Source: an uncultured Ruminococcus sp. (GTDB taxonomy: Bacteria; Bacillota; Clostridia; Oscillospirales; Ruminococcaceae). From it: a stretch of DNA of 36,439 nucleotides. The stretch spans positions 1-36,439 of the forward strand of contig CAMKMD010000042.1 of the NCBI GenBank assembly GCA_946413815.1, read 5' to 3'. How positions within the stretch are numbered: the stretch's first letter is position 1; the number at the start of each line of letters is the position of its first letter. A model generated the notes under the pieces. That model was not told the origin of the DNA. It searched no databases and was given only the letters and a program-made list of their open reading frames with translations. A program made the position numbers and the translations under genes. Positions 7,755 to 16,498 of this stretch are shown piece by piece.

Positions 7755-7795
7755 GTAAGCGTAGTATTAGTATCAGTGAAGCATGGCTTGAATCC
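7755..7795. repeat. Palindromic repeat family, left-half copy
   Basis: GTAAGCGTA at 7755, then TAGTATCAG and a degenerate GGCTTG, matching in order the left arm of the complete copy (GTAAGCGTAAA…TAGTATCAG…GGCTCACC). Confidence 0.4.
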
Positions 7796-7814
7796 GCAAA
7801 TAAATCGCCGCTGA

Positions 7815-8189
7815 TATCGGCAATGGCTAAGGTATCCGCTTTCCGAAACCGGTATCGCCAATGCCGATAGCGACGGCGTGGAGGGCATCACAGACGGCTA
7901 TGCCACTGCGATCCGGGGACTTGATGCAGGCCTTCACCTGACGAGGTAAGATATAGCAGCTATTAAGCATTATGTTGAGGAAAAGCCCGCAAAAACACCT
8001 TACGAACAGCCACCGATACCGAAGTCAGAGATACGAAGTATCACTGCGGGGATTCAGGTAGCAGCTGTTATATACCAGTCTTTGCAGGTATCCGGGCTTT
8101 CCGCGACTGACCGCCGGAGTATACACATCTCCAAGAGTAAGAAGTACAACTATATTGCTCAGCAGGCAGCTTCCGGATCGATAAGGTAA
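7815..8189 (+). pseudogene. Degraded gene with an internal stop
   Basis: One frame reads like protein for 124 codons but is interrupted by TAA at 7947-7949. Before it comes ETGIANADSDGVEGITDGYA; after it are 79 open codons, including KHYVEEKPAKTPYEQPPIP and SKSKKYNYIAQQ, ending TAA 8187-8189. No start codon with a ribosome binding site exists. The family is not recognised. The rest of 7690-8290 shows no gene. Confidence 0.4.
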
Positions 8190-8291
8190 TAGTATTTTTG
8201 AAATCATGTATGTGTCCTTCCGATTTGATTATAGATACAAATTTCTCTCTCAAATGTGAATTGTATTCGTGATTAATCTTGATAAAAGTTA

Positions 8292-8320
8292 TTGACATCT
8301 GGTTGAAAATAGGTTATAAT
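8292..8320 (+). promoter_or_regulatory. Consensus sigma-A promoter
   Basis: TTGACA (8292-8297), 17-bp spacer, TATAAT (8315-8320): a perfect match, so strong expression is expected. It drives the 189-residue membrane protein and, by read-through, possibly the bacteriocin operon, which has no equally good promoter of its own. Confidence 0.85.
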
Positions 8321-8364
8321 AAAAATCGGTTCATAAAGAACAGTTACAGAACGTCGGAGAAAAT

Positions 8365-8934
8365 ATGAAGAAAAAATCAATAATTATCACTATATTGTTA
8401 ATACTAATAATCTGTGCTTTATACGCAGGCACCTGGCTGTTTTATTATCTTGCTGTCTGGATGCCTCATGTTACAGAAGATGCTCATCACAAAATACGTA
8501 AGGACAAAGTTTCAAGAACAACGGCATATGAAGTTGCTCCTGATGACAGATATGACTCCTATTCCATTATTATCCCCTGGTTCGGCTCTTTCCATTGTTA
8601 CTGTACAATGAGCAGTGCCATAGGTTTTGATGAAGACAAATTTGTTATTGATGAAAACGGAGAAAAATCATATTCTTATCATACAATGTCCGGTTCGGAT
8701 TTTGATTACAACATGACAGCGCCTGTAAAAATGAACGGCAAAATAGATACCTACTATTTCAACGTTAATCCGTTTACGGATAAATACACTGGCGCGGCTG
8801 AGTTTGTCCTCGATAAGGAGGGAAATCTGCTCAACGAAGAAGAACTGTCAAAAAAAGAAATCGAAATGTATCAGGATGCGTCTTCCGAACTAAAAGCATT
8901 TATCGCTAAAACACAATCAATTTTCAATATCTGA
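8365..8934 (+). CDS. Hypothetical membrane-anchored extracytoplasmic protein
   Basis: Unrecognised, 189 residues. Lysines at positions 2-4 precede a transmembrane or uncleaved signal segment at about 5-32. The rest is hydrophilic and Tyr/Asp-rich, presumably outside the cell, with no repeats or catalytic motif; the end is a predicted amphipathic helix. CGGAGA lies 4-5 bases upstream of the ATG. It has a perfect promoter and lies 74 bases before the bacteriocin precursor on the same strand, so it may be the first gene of that operon. A role in bacteriocin resistance or processing is possible only by position. Confidence 0.75.
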   Translation: MKKKSIIITILLILIICALYAGTWLFYYLAVWMPHVTEDAHHKIRKDKVSRTTAYEVAPDDRYDSYSIIIPWFGSFHCYCTMSSAIGFDEDKFVIDENGEKSYSYHTMSGSDFDYNMTAPVKMNGKIDTYYFNVNPFTDKYTGAAEFVLDKEGNLLNEEELSKKEIEMYQDASSELKAFIAKTQSIFNI

Positions 8935-9008
8935 TGATCGCACTACTAATCCTGCCAATCAGCAGCGGTATCCCGTTGTTGAAAATATAATATTATAAGG
9001 AGAATACT

Positions 9009-9452
9009 ATGAACAAAAAGATCCTTGCAACAGTATCAGCAACAATCCTGACAATCACAAGCGTGACAGCATTTGCTTCAGCCGCCTATTATTCACAGGA
9101 CGGTTACTATTACGGCAACCGTTCGATCGGTGAGTCTGTAGAGTATGCAAATGCGCACAGCCACTACTCAAGGAAGGGCTGGGGCTGGTCCTATGAAACA
9201 AAGAATGTTTACAGAGGACAGTATGATGCAGGCACATTGTATGCATACTACAATCCTGAAATGTCCGGTAATGAAAAGGCTTATGCATTTGAAGAAGCCG
9301 ATTTATACAATGTATCCCTGGACTGCTTAGTAAATTCTAACGGAGTAACATCCTGGAGTGCACACACTTATGGAGGCACAACTCAGACAGATACTATATC
9401 TGTATCCAATGGTGCCTCAGTAAAATGGCGTCATACTGCTTATTGGTATTAA
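9009..9452 (+). CDS. Lactococcin-972-family bacteriocin precursor
   Basis: 147 residues. A classical signal peptide (residues 1 to about 25, ending ASA) implies Sec export, as for lactococcin 972, which blocks septum formation by binding lipid II. The mature part is rich in Tyr, Trp, Ser and Gly and ends in aromatic residues (RHTAYWY), as family members do, with a GWGWSYETKNVYRG segment. The mature chain of about 120 residues is longer than lactococcin 972 (66 residues). AAGGAG lies 7-8 bases upstream of the ATG. The assignment relies heavily on the neighbours: a bacteriocin-associated 7-TM protein and an ABC ATPase of the lactococcin-972 group follow directly. The precursor sequence alone would give a weaker call. 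Confidence 0.7.
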   Translation: MNKKILATVSATILTITSVTAFASAAYYSQDGYYYGNRSIGESVEYANAHSHYSRKGWGWSYETKNVYRGQYDAGTLYAYYNPEMSGNEKAYAFEEADLYNVSLDCLVNSNGVTSWSAHTYGGTTQTDTISVSNGASVKWRHTAYWY

Positions 9453-9465
9453 TCATTAATAAAAG

Positions 9466-9495
9466 TGAGCATCTGATTTTCAGATGCTCATTTTT
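9466..9495 (+). terminator. Terminator/attenuator between bacteriocin and immunity genes
   Basis: TGAGCATCTG (9466-9475), ATTTT loop, CAGATGCTCA (9481-9490), TTTTT. A perfect 10-bp stem only 13 bases before the ATG of the next gene. It should stop most transcripts after the precursor, giving more toxin than immunity/exporter message. Confidence 0.85.
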
Positions 9496-9508
9496 GTAGG
9501 AGAGAAAT

Positions 9509-11500
9509 ATGCATATTTCAAAGTATATAACTGCTTTAATCTGTATTTTTTTAGCTGCAATCATGAATATTATGATAAATGCGAATGCTTTTCCATATGC
9601 CGTTCCGCATGAATACCGGGTGGATATTCTGGATAATATGGAAAAAACATCTTTAACAAGAATGAATTCTGTCGCAGATAAACATAATGTCATGATGTAT
9701 TCGGTAATACCGGAACAGACTTCAATGAATGAAATGATCGTAACTATTTATACAGCTTCTGAAAATGAAGAAAAAATCTGGAAAGATCATTTAGGAGTGA
9801 AGCCCGGAATTGTCAGAGATATCACAGGGAAGAAAGTATATTTAAGAATGGGCAATCTTTCCTCGCTTGACAAGAGCAGCTCTTTAAAAGAAAGAGCAAG
9901 GATTGTTTTCCTTGCAGGAAGCAATGATGATTGCAGCCTGGCAGTCCGTGAGATCAAATCCGAACTTGACTATGATATCAAAGGTTCTCCGGCAAGATAT
10001 TCAGTAGAAAGCCTGCTCTCTTTTCTGATATCCGGATTAGCGTTTTTAGTATTACTGGTTTTCTGCTATATAGATTCTTCGTATGAAAAAAAGGAAATAT
10101 CCGTAAGAGTAATTCACGGTGATTCTGCGTCTGTGCATTATTTACGCATCTGTCTCAGAGACGTTATAGTTTTCTCTCTGATATTTCTGACAGGTTATAT
10201 ATTCCAGAACAAATACACTCAGATCCTGAGATACTATAATAATCAGAAATATATATTCATAATCTTTATTGTCCTGCTCTGCCTCGTTAATTCCCACATT
10301 CTGACAATAAGATCCAAAGAGCTGCTTTATGGACATGCGTACTCAAATAAGCTGCTTGTTATGCTGAAGCTTTTAGGCTCGGCTGCTGCTGTAATTTGCA
10401 GCTTGTTATTGGTTATATCTGCCTCTTACATTCCATCGATCGCCGAATACAAGAGGGCCGCCGCATTCTTTGATCAGCATAAGGACTATGCATTTATCGA
10501 TCTTGTACATAACGCAGGCGTTGATGAAATGATGCTGAAAGATGACAGATATAACGATTGGGTAATGAAAACGGAGAGGGCATTTGACAACGATAATGAT
10601 GATCTGTTTCAGGAAATAATCATAAATGAAATTGAAAACCGCTCTTTATCCGATACTCCGCGGATTTACTGTAACCACAGGGCTCTGTCATATATAAAAA
10701 GCGTTATCAGTGAGGCTGAATGGATAGACCTTGATACCAAAGACGCAGTGATCCTGTTTCCGGATACATATGATATGGCTTCCGGGGATGATGAAATTGC
10801 ACGGTTAGCCGATATGGTAAGATCATATGAGGGGTATACTATTGAAAAGGATAATATTCAGGTCATTCAATATGCCCCGGTAATTGATGTCATGTGTTTC
10901 AGCAGTATGTATGATTCCAAATTCACGTTTCATAAAACTCCGATAATATATATTGTATCTGATACTTATAAAAAAACCGGTGCCGATAAACTGACCATGA
11001 ATCATTTTCTGCTCCGCAGCGGTGCACTCTTCAGGATCACGGACAGAGAGATGATCCGGAAGATGGCTGAAGAAAAACCGTTTACTCCGGTAATAACCAA
11101 TGCTTACGAACAATATAAAAAGGAATATGATTCCAAAATAGTATTGCTGTTGATTTTTGCAGGAGTCGGAGTATTAATAATCGCATTCTATGTATCAATA
11201 TTAAGAATAATCCTGCAATTAGACTATATGATCAATGCAGTTGAATTAGCTGTAAAGAAAACCACAGGCTATTCTGTATTTGAGAAGAATCTGAATAAAT
11301 TTTCAGTAACTATAATAACCGGCATAATAAATATTGTCGTAACATTGATTTATACTCAAAAAACAGGATCAATCAATGTGGGCCTTGCAGTACTCGTTCC
11401 TGTGATCCTCATGTTCCTGAATCTGCTCCTGATCTATTATATGATCATTACAATTGAAAAGCAGAAAATATCAACGATTCTGAAGGGCGGTGCGCTATGA
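9509..11500 (+). CDS. Bacteriocin-associated integral membrane (putative immunity) protein, FtsX-like permease
   Basis: 663 residues. One N-terminal transmembrane segment (about 5-27), an extracytoplasmic domain, then a cluster of segments at about 165-310, a second soluble domain (about 310-540) and three segments near the C-terminus (about 545-655). This layout fits the bacteriocin-associated putative immunity family (TIGR01654/DUF1430), which pairs with lactococcin-972 genes and resembles MacB/FtsX permeases. AGGAGA lies 5-6 bases before ATG 9509. Its end overlaps the ATPase start by 4 bases (ATGA), so the two are coupled and likely form one transporter. The role is producer self-protection and/or export; which of the two is unresolved in the family. 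Confidence 0.85.
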   Translation: MHISKYITALICIFLAAIMNIMINANAFPYAVPHEYRVDILDNMEKTSLTRMNSVADKHNVMMYSVIPEQTSMNEMIVTIYTASENEEKIWKDHLGVKPGIVRDITGKKVYLRMGNLSSLDKSSSLKERARIVFLAGSNDDCSLAVREIKSELDYDIKGSPARYSVESLLSFLISGLAFLVLLVFCYIDSSYEKKEISVRVIHGDSASVHYLRICLRDVIVFSLIFLTGYIFQNKYTQILRYYNNQKYIFIIFIVLLCLVNSHILTIRSKELLYGHAYSNKLLVMLKLLGSAAAVICSLLLVISASYIPSIAEYKRAAAFFDQHKDYAFIDLVHNAGVDEMMLKDDRYNDWVMKTERAFDNDNDDLFQEIIINEIENRSLSDTPRIYCNHRALSYIKSVISEAEWIDLDTKDAVILFPDTYDMASGDDEIARLADMVRSYEGYTIEKDNIQVIQYAPVIDVMCFSSMYDSKFTFHKTPIIYIVSDTYKKTGADKLTMNHFLLRSGALFRITDREMIRKMAEEKPFTPVITNAYEQYKKEYDSKIVLLLIFAGVGVLIIAFYVSILRIILQLDYMINAVELAVKKTTGYSVFEKNLNKFSVTIITGIINIVVTLIYTQKTGSINVGLAVLVPVILMFLNLLLIYYMIITIEKQKISTILKGGAL

Positions 11501-12120
11501 TCACGATAACAAAACTAAACAAATCCTTTGGAGATCACATAGTCTTTAAAGACTTCTCATTGGAGATCAAAAGCGGTGAGTTCATTGTTTTCACCGGACC
11601 GAGCGGGTGCGGCAAAACAACACTTTTGAACATGATAGGCGGAATTGAAAGCGCAGATTCCGGTGAGATAAAAGTGAATGATTACGTTGTGACAAATAAA
11701 AGGAATCTGAGGCAGTATTATCAGAAATACGTGGGTTTTCTATTTCAGAACTTTGCTCTTGTAGAGGCTAAAACCGTAGAAGAGAATTTAAAGATCATCC
11801 ACCATAAGGCGAAAAACGAGATGACCATTCAGGATGCTCTGGAAAGGGTAGGAATGAGCGGGAAAGAAAAGCAGAAGGTCTATTCGCTTTCCGGCGGTGA
11901 GCAGCAGCGCATCGCACTTGCCAGATTGATGCTGAAAAAATGTGATGTTATACTTGCAGACGAACCCACGGGTTCTCTTGACAGGGGAAATGCTGTTCAG
12001 GTAATGAATATACTGAAATCATTCAGAGAAGACGGCAAAACAGTAATTATGGTGACTCATGATCCTTCATTAATAGATGGATCAATGAAGAAGATAGAAC
12101 TCCGGCCTTATTCTGAATGA
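11497..12120 (+). CDS. ABC transporter ATP-binding protein, lactococcin-972 group
   Basis: 207 residues, the usual size for a LolD/MacB-type ATPase. All motifs are intact: Walker A GPSGCGKTT (34-42), Q-loop Q84, signature LSGGEQQR (131-138), Walker B VILADE (151-156) and H-loop H188. It powers the upstream 663-residue permease, with which it shares a 4-base overlap, and belongs with the bacteriocin precursor. No terminator follows. The downstream DNA changes abruptly to a truncated gene on the other strand. Confidence 0.93.
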   Translation: MITITKLNKSFGDHIVFKDFSLEIKSGEFIVFTGPSGCGKTTLLNMIGGIESADSGEIKVNDYVVTNKRNLRQYYQKYVGFLFQNFALVEAKTVEENLKIIHHKAKNEMTIQDALERVGMSGKEKQKVYSLSGGEQQRIALARLMLKKCDVILADEPTGSLDRGNAVQVMNILKSFREDGKTVIMVTHDPSLIDGSMKKIELRPYSE

Positions 12121-12249
12121 TTCATCATTGTGGTATAGTACTTTCATCCGTATTTTTTCCTGGGAAGCGAGGTATCAGATACGTCATGTTTTCATTTCCA
12201 TTTATCATTGCATATATGATCGGATATATTCCATCAGCAAACAGATCTT

Positions 12250-12525
12250 TTAAACCTGATAAATACTCTGATCAAAGAAGTTTGCGATCATTATCTCTTC
12301 AGAAACACTATCAATAACAAATGCTCCGTTATATACTATCAGAGGGATCTCAGCATTTATCCCTTTTGTAAACTTTTTCGCTGTTATTAGTGAACGAGCT
12401 GACGCATACGAGAATAAAAGTCCGTGTTCAGCCAGTTTGTTGATAATGCTGTTTGTATATTCCGATGTTATTTCATTACTTCGCAGTAAAGTTCCGTCTA
12501 AATCTGATATATATAATGTTCTCAA
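12250..12525 (-). pseudogene. Truncated Cof-type HAD-superfamily phosphatase
   Basis: Only the first third of a Cof/YbiV-type sugar-phosphate phosphatase remains (family length about 270 residues). The catalytic motif I DLDGTLL (D8, D10) and the next conserved segments are present (SARS near residue 43, IVYNGAFV at about 62-69). Homology fades near residue 82 (FFDQ) and the frame stops at 12250. Motifs II-IV and the cap are gone. The start is TTG at 12525 with AAGGA upstream. Only 130 bases separate the stump from the end of the bacteriocin ATPase gene, so the insertion of the bacteriocin locus may have deleted the rest (inference). Confidence 0.8.
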
Positions 12526-12604
12526 ACCCTATTCCTTCACAAATACCGATCTGGTTTATTTCAGCAACAATTATAGCATGGCATAGCTGCAGTGTCAATA
12601 AATA

Positions 12605-12647
12605 AAGCCATAGTACTTCTGACCTCATATCATAAGTACTATGGCTT
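12605..12647 (-). terminator. Terminator-like hairpin after the CPBP protease gene
   Basis: AAGCCATAGTACTT (12605-12618) pairs perfectly with AAGTACTATGGCTT (12634-12647) around a 15-base loop. On the minus strand it is followed by CTTTATTTATT. It lies 40 bases past the stop of the CPBP gene. Confidence 0.65.
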
Positions 12648-12686
12648 AAATTTCTGTATCAGCAGTTTGCTTTTGGGCGAGGAATG

Positions 12687-13466
12687 TTATATCAGTCCGG
12701 AGTGTGTGATACCTGACGGCTGCGGCACATCTGCCGGGGCTGCTGCATATTTCTGCGGGAGCACCTTCACAAACCAGCAGAATCCGGCAAGGAAGACGAT
12801 CAGGTAGATCGCAGCGGCAGGTGCCGTGAGCAGCAAGTAGCCGTTTTCCATCCGGTAAAACAGCGAAAGATCCGGCAGGCAGCAGAGATTGTGCAGCATG
12901 TGCACAAGGATCGTATACAGTATATTTTCGGTGTAATAATAACAGATCGCCATTAAAAGCGTACCTGCAAAGACATTCACAACGCCCTGCATACTGTAAA
13001 AAGAGTGCATCAGTGCGAAGATCACTGTGGTGAACAGAATGGTGAACCACTTTTTGTAGCATTTTTTCATCAGCCCCATTCCGCAAAGCCGGAACATCAG
13101 CTCCTCGCCGACCGGTGCGATGATTACAGCGAACAGCAGCGCGCTGTTTCCGTTTGTGTCGGGCTCGATCGAGGAAAAGCGGCAGGCGATGAGACCGTAA
13201 AGCGTGGCTGCAAGTTCGCAGGCTGCCCATTGCGTTACAAAGGTCATCAGCGGAACGGTCACATTAAAGCTGCGTATCTGTGCGCCGAGATTCAGCTTGT
13301 TTCCTCCGAGCCGGTACAGGAGCAAGCCGACCAGCTCGCCGAACATGGTCCCGAGATGACCGGCAAGATCTGCATCATCGAAGAAGATGACGATAATTAC
13401 ACCAAGAAAAAGAAATGCGGCGATGCAGAGAAAAAGCAAGGATAACGAGAGCCTTTGCTCTTTCAT
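12687..13466 (-). CDS. CPBP-family intramembrane metalloprotease (CAAX/Abi type)
   Basis: 259 residues with about 7-8 hydrophobic segments. The glutamate-type active-site motifs are complete: EELMFR (E121, E122, R126), F150-x3-H154 (FALMH) and H189-x3-N193 (HMLHN). Family members cleave within the membrane and are often bacteriocin-maturation or self-immunity proteins. Proximity to the lactococcin-like operon is suggestive, but strand, own terminator and the HAD stump argue against co-transcription. The start ATG at 13466 has only a weak GGCGG site. The gene is richer in G+C than the bacteriocin operon. Confidence 0.9.
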   Translation of the reverse strand: MKEQRLSLSLLFLCIAAFLFLGVIIVIFFDDADLAGHLGTMFGELVGLLLYRLGGNKLNLGAQIRSFNVTVPLMTFVTQWAACELAATLYGLIACRFSSIEPDTNGNSALLFAVIIAPVGEELMFRLCGMGLMKKCYKKWFTILFTTVIFALMHSFYSMQGVVNVFAGTLLMAICYYYTENILYTILVHMLHNLCCLPDLSLFYRMENGYLLLTAPAAAIYLIVFLAGFCWFVKVLPQKYAAAPADVPQPSGITHSGLI

Positions 13467-13608
13467 TAATCTATTCCGCCTGATTTATCCCGGCTGTCCG
13501 GTTTTCAGGCATTCCGGCAGCCGGTATTCGGCTGTATCCTGCATTATTATACAGGTATCTGCTTACGGAATGAACACTTCTCATATGGACACAAAACATT
13601 GATTTTAT

Positions 13609-13633
13609 AACGCTCTCACTGGACGAGAGCGTT
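13609..13633. terminator. Hairpin overlapping the 3' end of the serine recombinase gene
   Basis: AACGCTCTC (13609-13617), 7-base loop, GAGAGCGTT (13625-13633). The plus-strand side continues TTCTTTT; the minus-strand side continues ATAAAATC. It overlaps the last codons of the recombinase and probably lies at the left border of the mobile element. Confidence 0.6.
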
Positions 13634-15250
13634 TCTTTTGTCTTTCAGCCCCTCATCGAGGAACTTGTAATATACATGGATCTTGCGAGGTTTGGCACGG
13701 TCTTTGACATACTCATCAACGGTCACATACTCGATCAGGTCAAGGCACATCTCTCTTGTGAGAGCTTCTGCTCCTGCATACTTTTTCAGGCGGCGAATAA
13801 ATTCCTCAACATCCTGTTCGTCCTGCATCGCCGTTTCCATTCGCTTTTCAAGCTCTGCCTGTTCAGCTTGCAGTGAAGTCTTCTCAGCCTGATACTTTTC
13901 GAGTATAGTCTTGCAGACCTCATCAGGAACTTTACCGTTCACATTGTCCTCATAGACCTTCACGATCATTCTGTCAAGTTCTGTTAGCCTGTCCTTAACA
14001 TAAGCGATACGCTTGCTGTCCTCAGCACTCTGAGTATCGTGCATACCCGATCTCTTTGCAAGAAATATCTGCTTGGCTGCGTCCTCGTCAATGGTCAGGT
14101 CGATCATCGCCTTAATGTCATTCAGAACGATCTCCTCCATGATGTATTCACGGATATAGTGCGAGGAACAACAGCCCTTACCGCATCTGCTGTGCAGTCC
14201 GCAGGTGTAACCCGTCAGCATCTTGTTTCCGCCCGCACCGCTATGGACACGCATTTTGTTACCGCAGTCCTGACAGTACATCAGCCCCGACAGCGGAACG
14301 GTAACTCTCGATTTCGTCATTTTACCTCTGCTGACGGACTTCTCATACTCTCTCACCTTATCCCAAAGCTCCTGAGAAATGATAGGCTCGTGATTGTTTT
14401 CAATGATGACCCAATCTTCCTTGCCCTTGCGGATAACCTTGTGATTCTTGTAGCTTACGGTAGTTGTTTTGAGCTGGCAGAGATGACCGAGGTACATCTC
14501 ATTATTCAGTATGCACTTGACATTACCGATGCCCCACAGGTGGTCATTCGTGGTCTTATTGACCTGTCCTGTTCTCTGGCAGCGATAGTCCGAGGGAAGT
14601 AAGATCTTCTCCTCGTTCAGCACTCCGCAGATCTGGAGCAGGCTCATGCCCTTTGCCCTCATCTCGAAGATACGGCGGACAACATCGGCGGCATACGGAT
14701 CAACAACAGGCGTACAAAATTCATCATCGCCCTTGAGGTAGCCGTAGGAGGGATTCGGTGTTTTGTACTTGCCAGCCTTAGCTCCCGAAGCAATGACCGC
14801 CTTCAGCTTTTTGGAAGTATTGGCGGCGTGCCACTCATTAAAAATATTCATGATCGGGAGCATATCCATACTTGCACTATCTGCATTAGCCGTGTCGATA
14901 TTATCGTTCAGAGCAATGAAGCGGATATTGTAGGACGGAAAAATGTAGTCCACATATTGACCTACTTGGATATAATTACGACCGAAACGGCTCATATCCT
15001 TACAGATGATCAGGTTGATCTTTCCGTTTTTGGCATCGTCGAGCATTCTCTGGACACCCGGTCTTTCGAAGCTCACGCCGGAAATTCCGTCATCTACATA
15101 CTCATCATAGAGTGTCCAGCCCTGTTCCTTGACATAATCAGTCAGTATTCTTCTCTGGTTTTCGATTGAAAGGGATTCTCCGTTTCTCTCGTCATCTTTT
15201 GAAAGACGGAGATAGATCCCAGCGATATATTCAGTCTGCTTTGGCAACAT
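13616..15250 (-). CDS. tnpX: Large serine recombinase (TnpX/TndX-like)
   Basis: 544 residues, typical of the family. The N-terminal resolvase domain has catalytic S17 in YLRLSKDD, with DGISGVSFERPG and ICKDMSRFGRN following. A recombinase DNA-binding domain occupies about 165-290. A zinc ribbon (CQDCGNKM…CGLHSRCGKGCC) sits at about 325-365, followed by a coiled coil and C-terminal tail. These enzymes excise and integrate Tn4451/Tn5397-type elements by four-strand serine exchange at short sites with a central GA. AAAGGAG lies before ATG 15250. It is the outermost gene on the left, the usual position for TnpX. Downstream DNA (13466-13616) should contain the element end. Confidence 0.95.
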   Translation of the reverse strand: MLPKQTEYIAGIYLRLSKDDERNGESLSIENQRRILTDYVKEQGWTLYDEYVDDGISGVSFERPGVQRMLDDAKNGKINLIICKDMSRFGRNYIQVGQYVDYIFPSYNIRFIALNDNIDTANADSASMDMLPIMNIFNEWHAANTSKKLKAVIASGAKAGKYKTPNPSYGYLKGDDEFCTPVVDPYAADVVRRIFEMRAKGMSLLQICGVLNEEKILLPSDYRCQRTGQVNKTTNDHLWGIGNVKCILNNEMYLGHLCQLKTTTVSYKNHKVIRKGKEDWVIIENNHEPIISQELWDKVREYEKSVSRGKMTKSRVTVPLSGLMYCQDCGNKMRVHSGAGGNKMLTGYTCGLHSRCGKGCCSSHYIREYIMEEIVLNDIKAMIDLTIDEDAAKQIFLAKRSGMHDTQSAEDSKRIAYVKDRLTELDRMIVKVYEDNVNGKVPDEVCKTILEKYQAEKTSLQAEQAELEKRMETAMQDEQDVEEFIRRLKKYAGAEALTREMCLDLIEYVTVDEYVKDRAKPRKIHVYYKFLDEGLKDKRNALVQ

Positions 15251-15340
15251 CTTAAACTCCTTTCTTCCAAAGCGACCTTTATCGGCATCTTCATTATAGC
15301 GCAGGATGCCGAAAAAGGCAATAGGTTTTGGACGAAAAGT

Positions 15341-15541
15341 TTAAGCTGTTTCAGGGATACGGTGCAGCACCTCATTCATAGCCCTGTTAAGAGCATAGGC
15401 ATACATCGTATCGCTCAGCGACTTGTTACCTGTAAAGTGGCTTACCACGATATACTTCTGCCCCTTGATCTCATACTCACTTGTGCGAGTAGGGCAGTCT
15501 TTGAACTGTTCATTCAGTTCAGCAAGTGTTTTGTTTTTCAT
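15341..15541 (-). CDS. tnpW: Transposon-encoded TnpW-family protein
   Basis: 66 residues. The TnpW family is known from Tn4451-type elements, where it sits just upstream of tnpX; its function is not established. The conserved features are an extended strand EIKGQKYIVVSHF and a helical end. A GGAG site lies about 7 bases before ATG 15541. It precedes tnpX by 90 bases on the same strand, supporting co-transcription. Confidence 0.75.
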   Translation of the reverse strand: MKNKTLAELNEQFKDCPTRTSEYEIKGQKYIVVSHFTGNKSLSDTMYAYALNRAMNEVLHRIPETA

Positions 15542-15690
15542 AGCTTGTTACTCCTTTAGCTTGTCTATCTCTACGCTTATAGAGCGAGGGGATCGCTTTC
15601 TCTATCTGCCCCTCTGTGTTGTTGGTTGTCTAATGATGACAGCCGTGCGGAACGGCATTGCTGCCGTCCCTCTCATAGCTAACATTTATG

Positions 15691-16140
15691 TTAAGGTTCG
15701 GGTTTGGTTATCAGCATCATCGCATCTTTCAGCTCATGCTGGATCGTGTAAGTGTCGCAGTACCAGTTATCGACATACCGCTTGCAGACGGCAAGCTGAA
15801 TGTCAAGAGGTCTGCGGCGGAGCGTACCCTCTGTCATACGCAGGAGTTTTGCGACAGCAGGCAGGAAATAAAGGCAGTCACCGCCCTTATGCTCCGCTAT
15901 CTCCCTACGCTGTTCGGCATACTCGTCCGAGGTGAATTTTGCGATAATTTCATCGACGGACTCCTTGTAATTGCGGTCATAATCGAAGAAGATAGTTTCA
16001 TTTTCATAGCGTCCCTTGAAAGGCACTCCGCTTGCAGCGAGGGCAACAGTTATCTGCTGTCCCTTATCCGTGGACAGGATAACATATTCTTTATTGATAC
16101 AATCATAATCGTCACCGATATGATAGATGTAATCACTCAT
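15691..16140 (-). CDS. Mobile-element hypothetical protein
   Basis: Unrecognised, 149 residues. The N-terminal half is beta-rich (DYIYHIGDDYDCINKEYVIL) and acidic; the C-terminal half is helical (LPAVAKLLRMTEGTLRRRP) and ends KPEP. No signal peptide, membrane segment or catalytic motif. Its start overlaps the end of the upstream coiled-coil gene by 8 bases, so the two are coupled. The N-terminal half loosely resembles domains attached to large polyvalent proteins of conjugative elements, but I cannot name one with confidence. Confidence 0.7.
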   Translation of the reverse strand: MSDYIYHIGDDYDCINKEYVILSTDKGQQITVALAASGVPFKGRYENETIFFDYDRNYKESVDEIIAKFTSDEYAEQRREIAEHKGGDCLYFLPAVAKLLRMTEGTLRRRPLDIQLAVCKRYVDNWYCDTYTIQHELKDAMMLITKPEP

Positions 16141-16483
16141 TCAATGCCCCCTCGCTCATGTTATTACGGGGAAAACTGCTGTGCTTGACCGCAGTATCGT
16201 CCTGCTTTTCTTCATCGTACGTGACCGAGGAATTACTGTCCGCATCATCATCAGACTGCTCACCCTCACGGAGCTTTTCAAGCTGTTCATGTTCACGCTC
16301 AATAGCAGAGAACAGTTCTTTGCCACTCAGCTTAAACTTGCTTGCAAGAGCCGTCAGGTAGAGCTTGTTGTACTCCTCCATTTCCTTGTCGAGCTGTGCC
16401 TGTTCCTCTGCGATCGTTGCCTGTCGCTTGGCGATCTTCTTTTCGAGCTTCGCCAGCTTGTCAGCGATAGAAGTTGTAGCCAT
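16133..16483 (-). CDS. Coiled-coil protein of the mobile element (DUF4315-like)
   Basis: 116 residues. Residues about 5-45 form a strong coiled coil (KLAKLEKKIAKRQATIAEEQ). Then comes LYLTALASKFKLSGKELFSAI, the layout of DUF4315 proteins in Tn1549-like elements, and an acidic disordered tail. It has no known function. ATG 16483 is preceded by GGTGG. It is the first gene of the pair and lies behind a promoter flanked by inverted repeats. Confidence 0.65.
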   Translation of the reverse strand: MATTSIADKLAKLEKKIAKRQATIAEEQAQLDKEMEEYNKLYLTALASKFKLSGKELFSAIEREHEQLEKLREGEQSDDDADSNSSVTYDEEKQDDTAVKHSSFPRNNMSEGALNE

Positions 16484-16498
16484 ATCATCACCACCATT

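Noticed and set aside
12117..12317. Plus-strand 66-codon frame starting at the ATGA overlap with the ABC gene
   Set aside because: It lacks a ribosome binding site, half of it is antisense to the HAD stump, and no family is recognisable; it is most likely chance frame at the junction.
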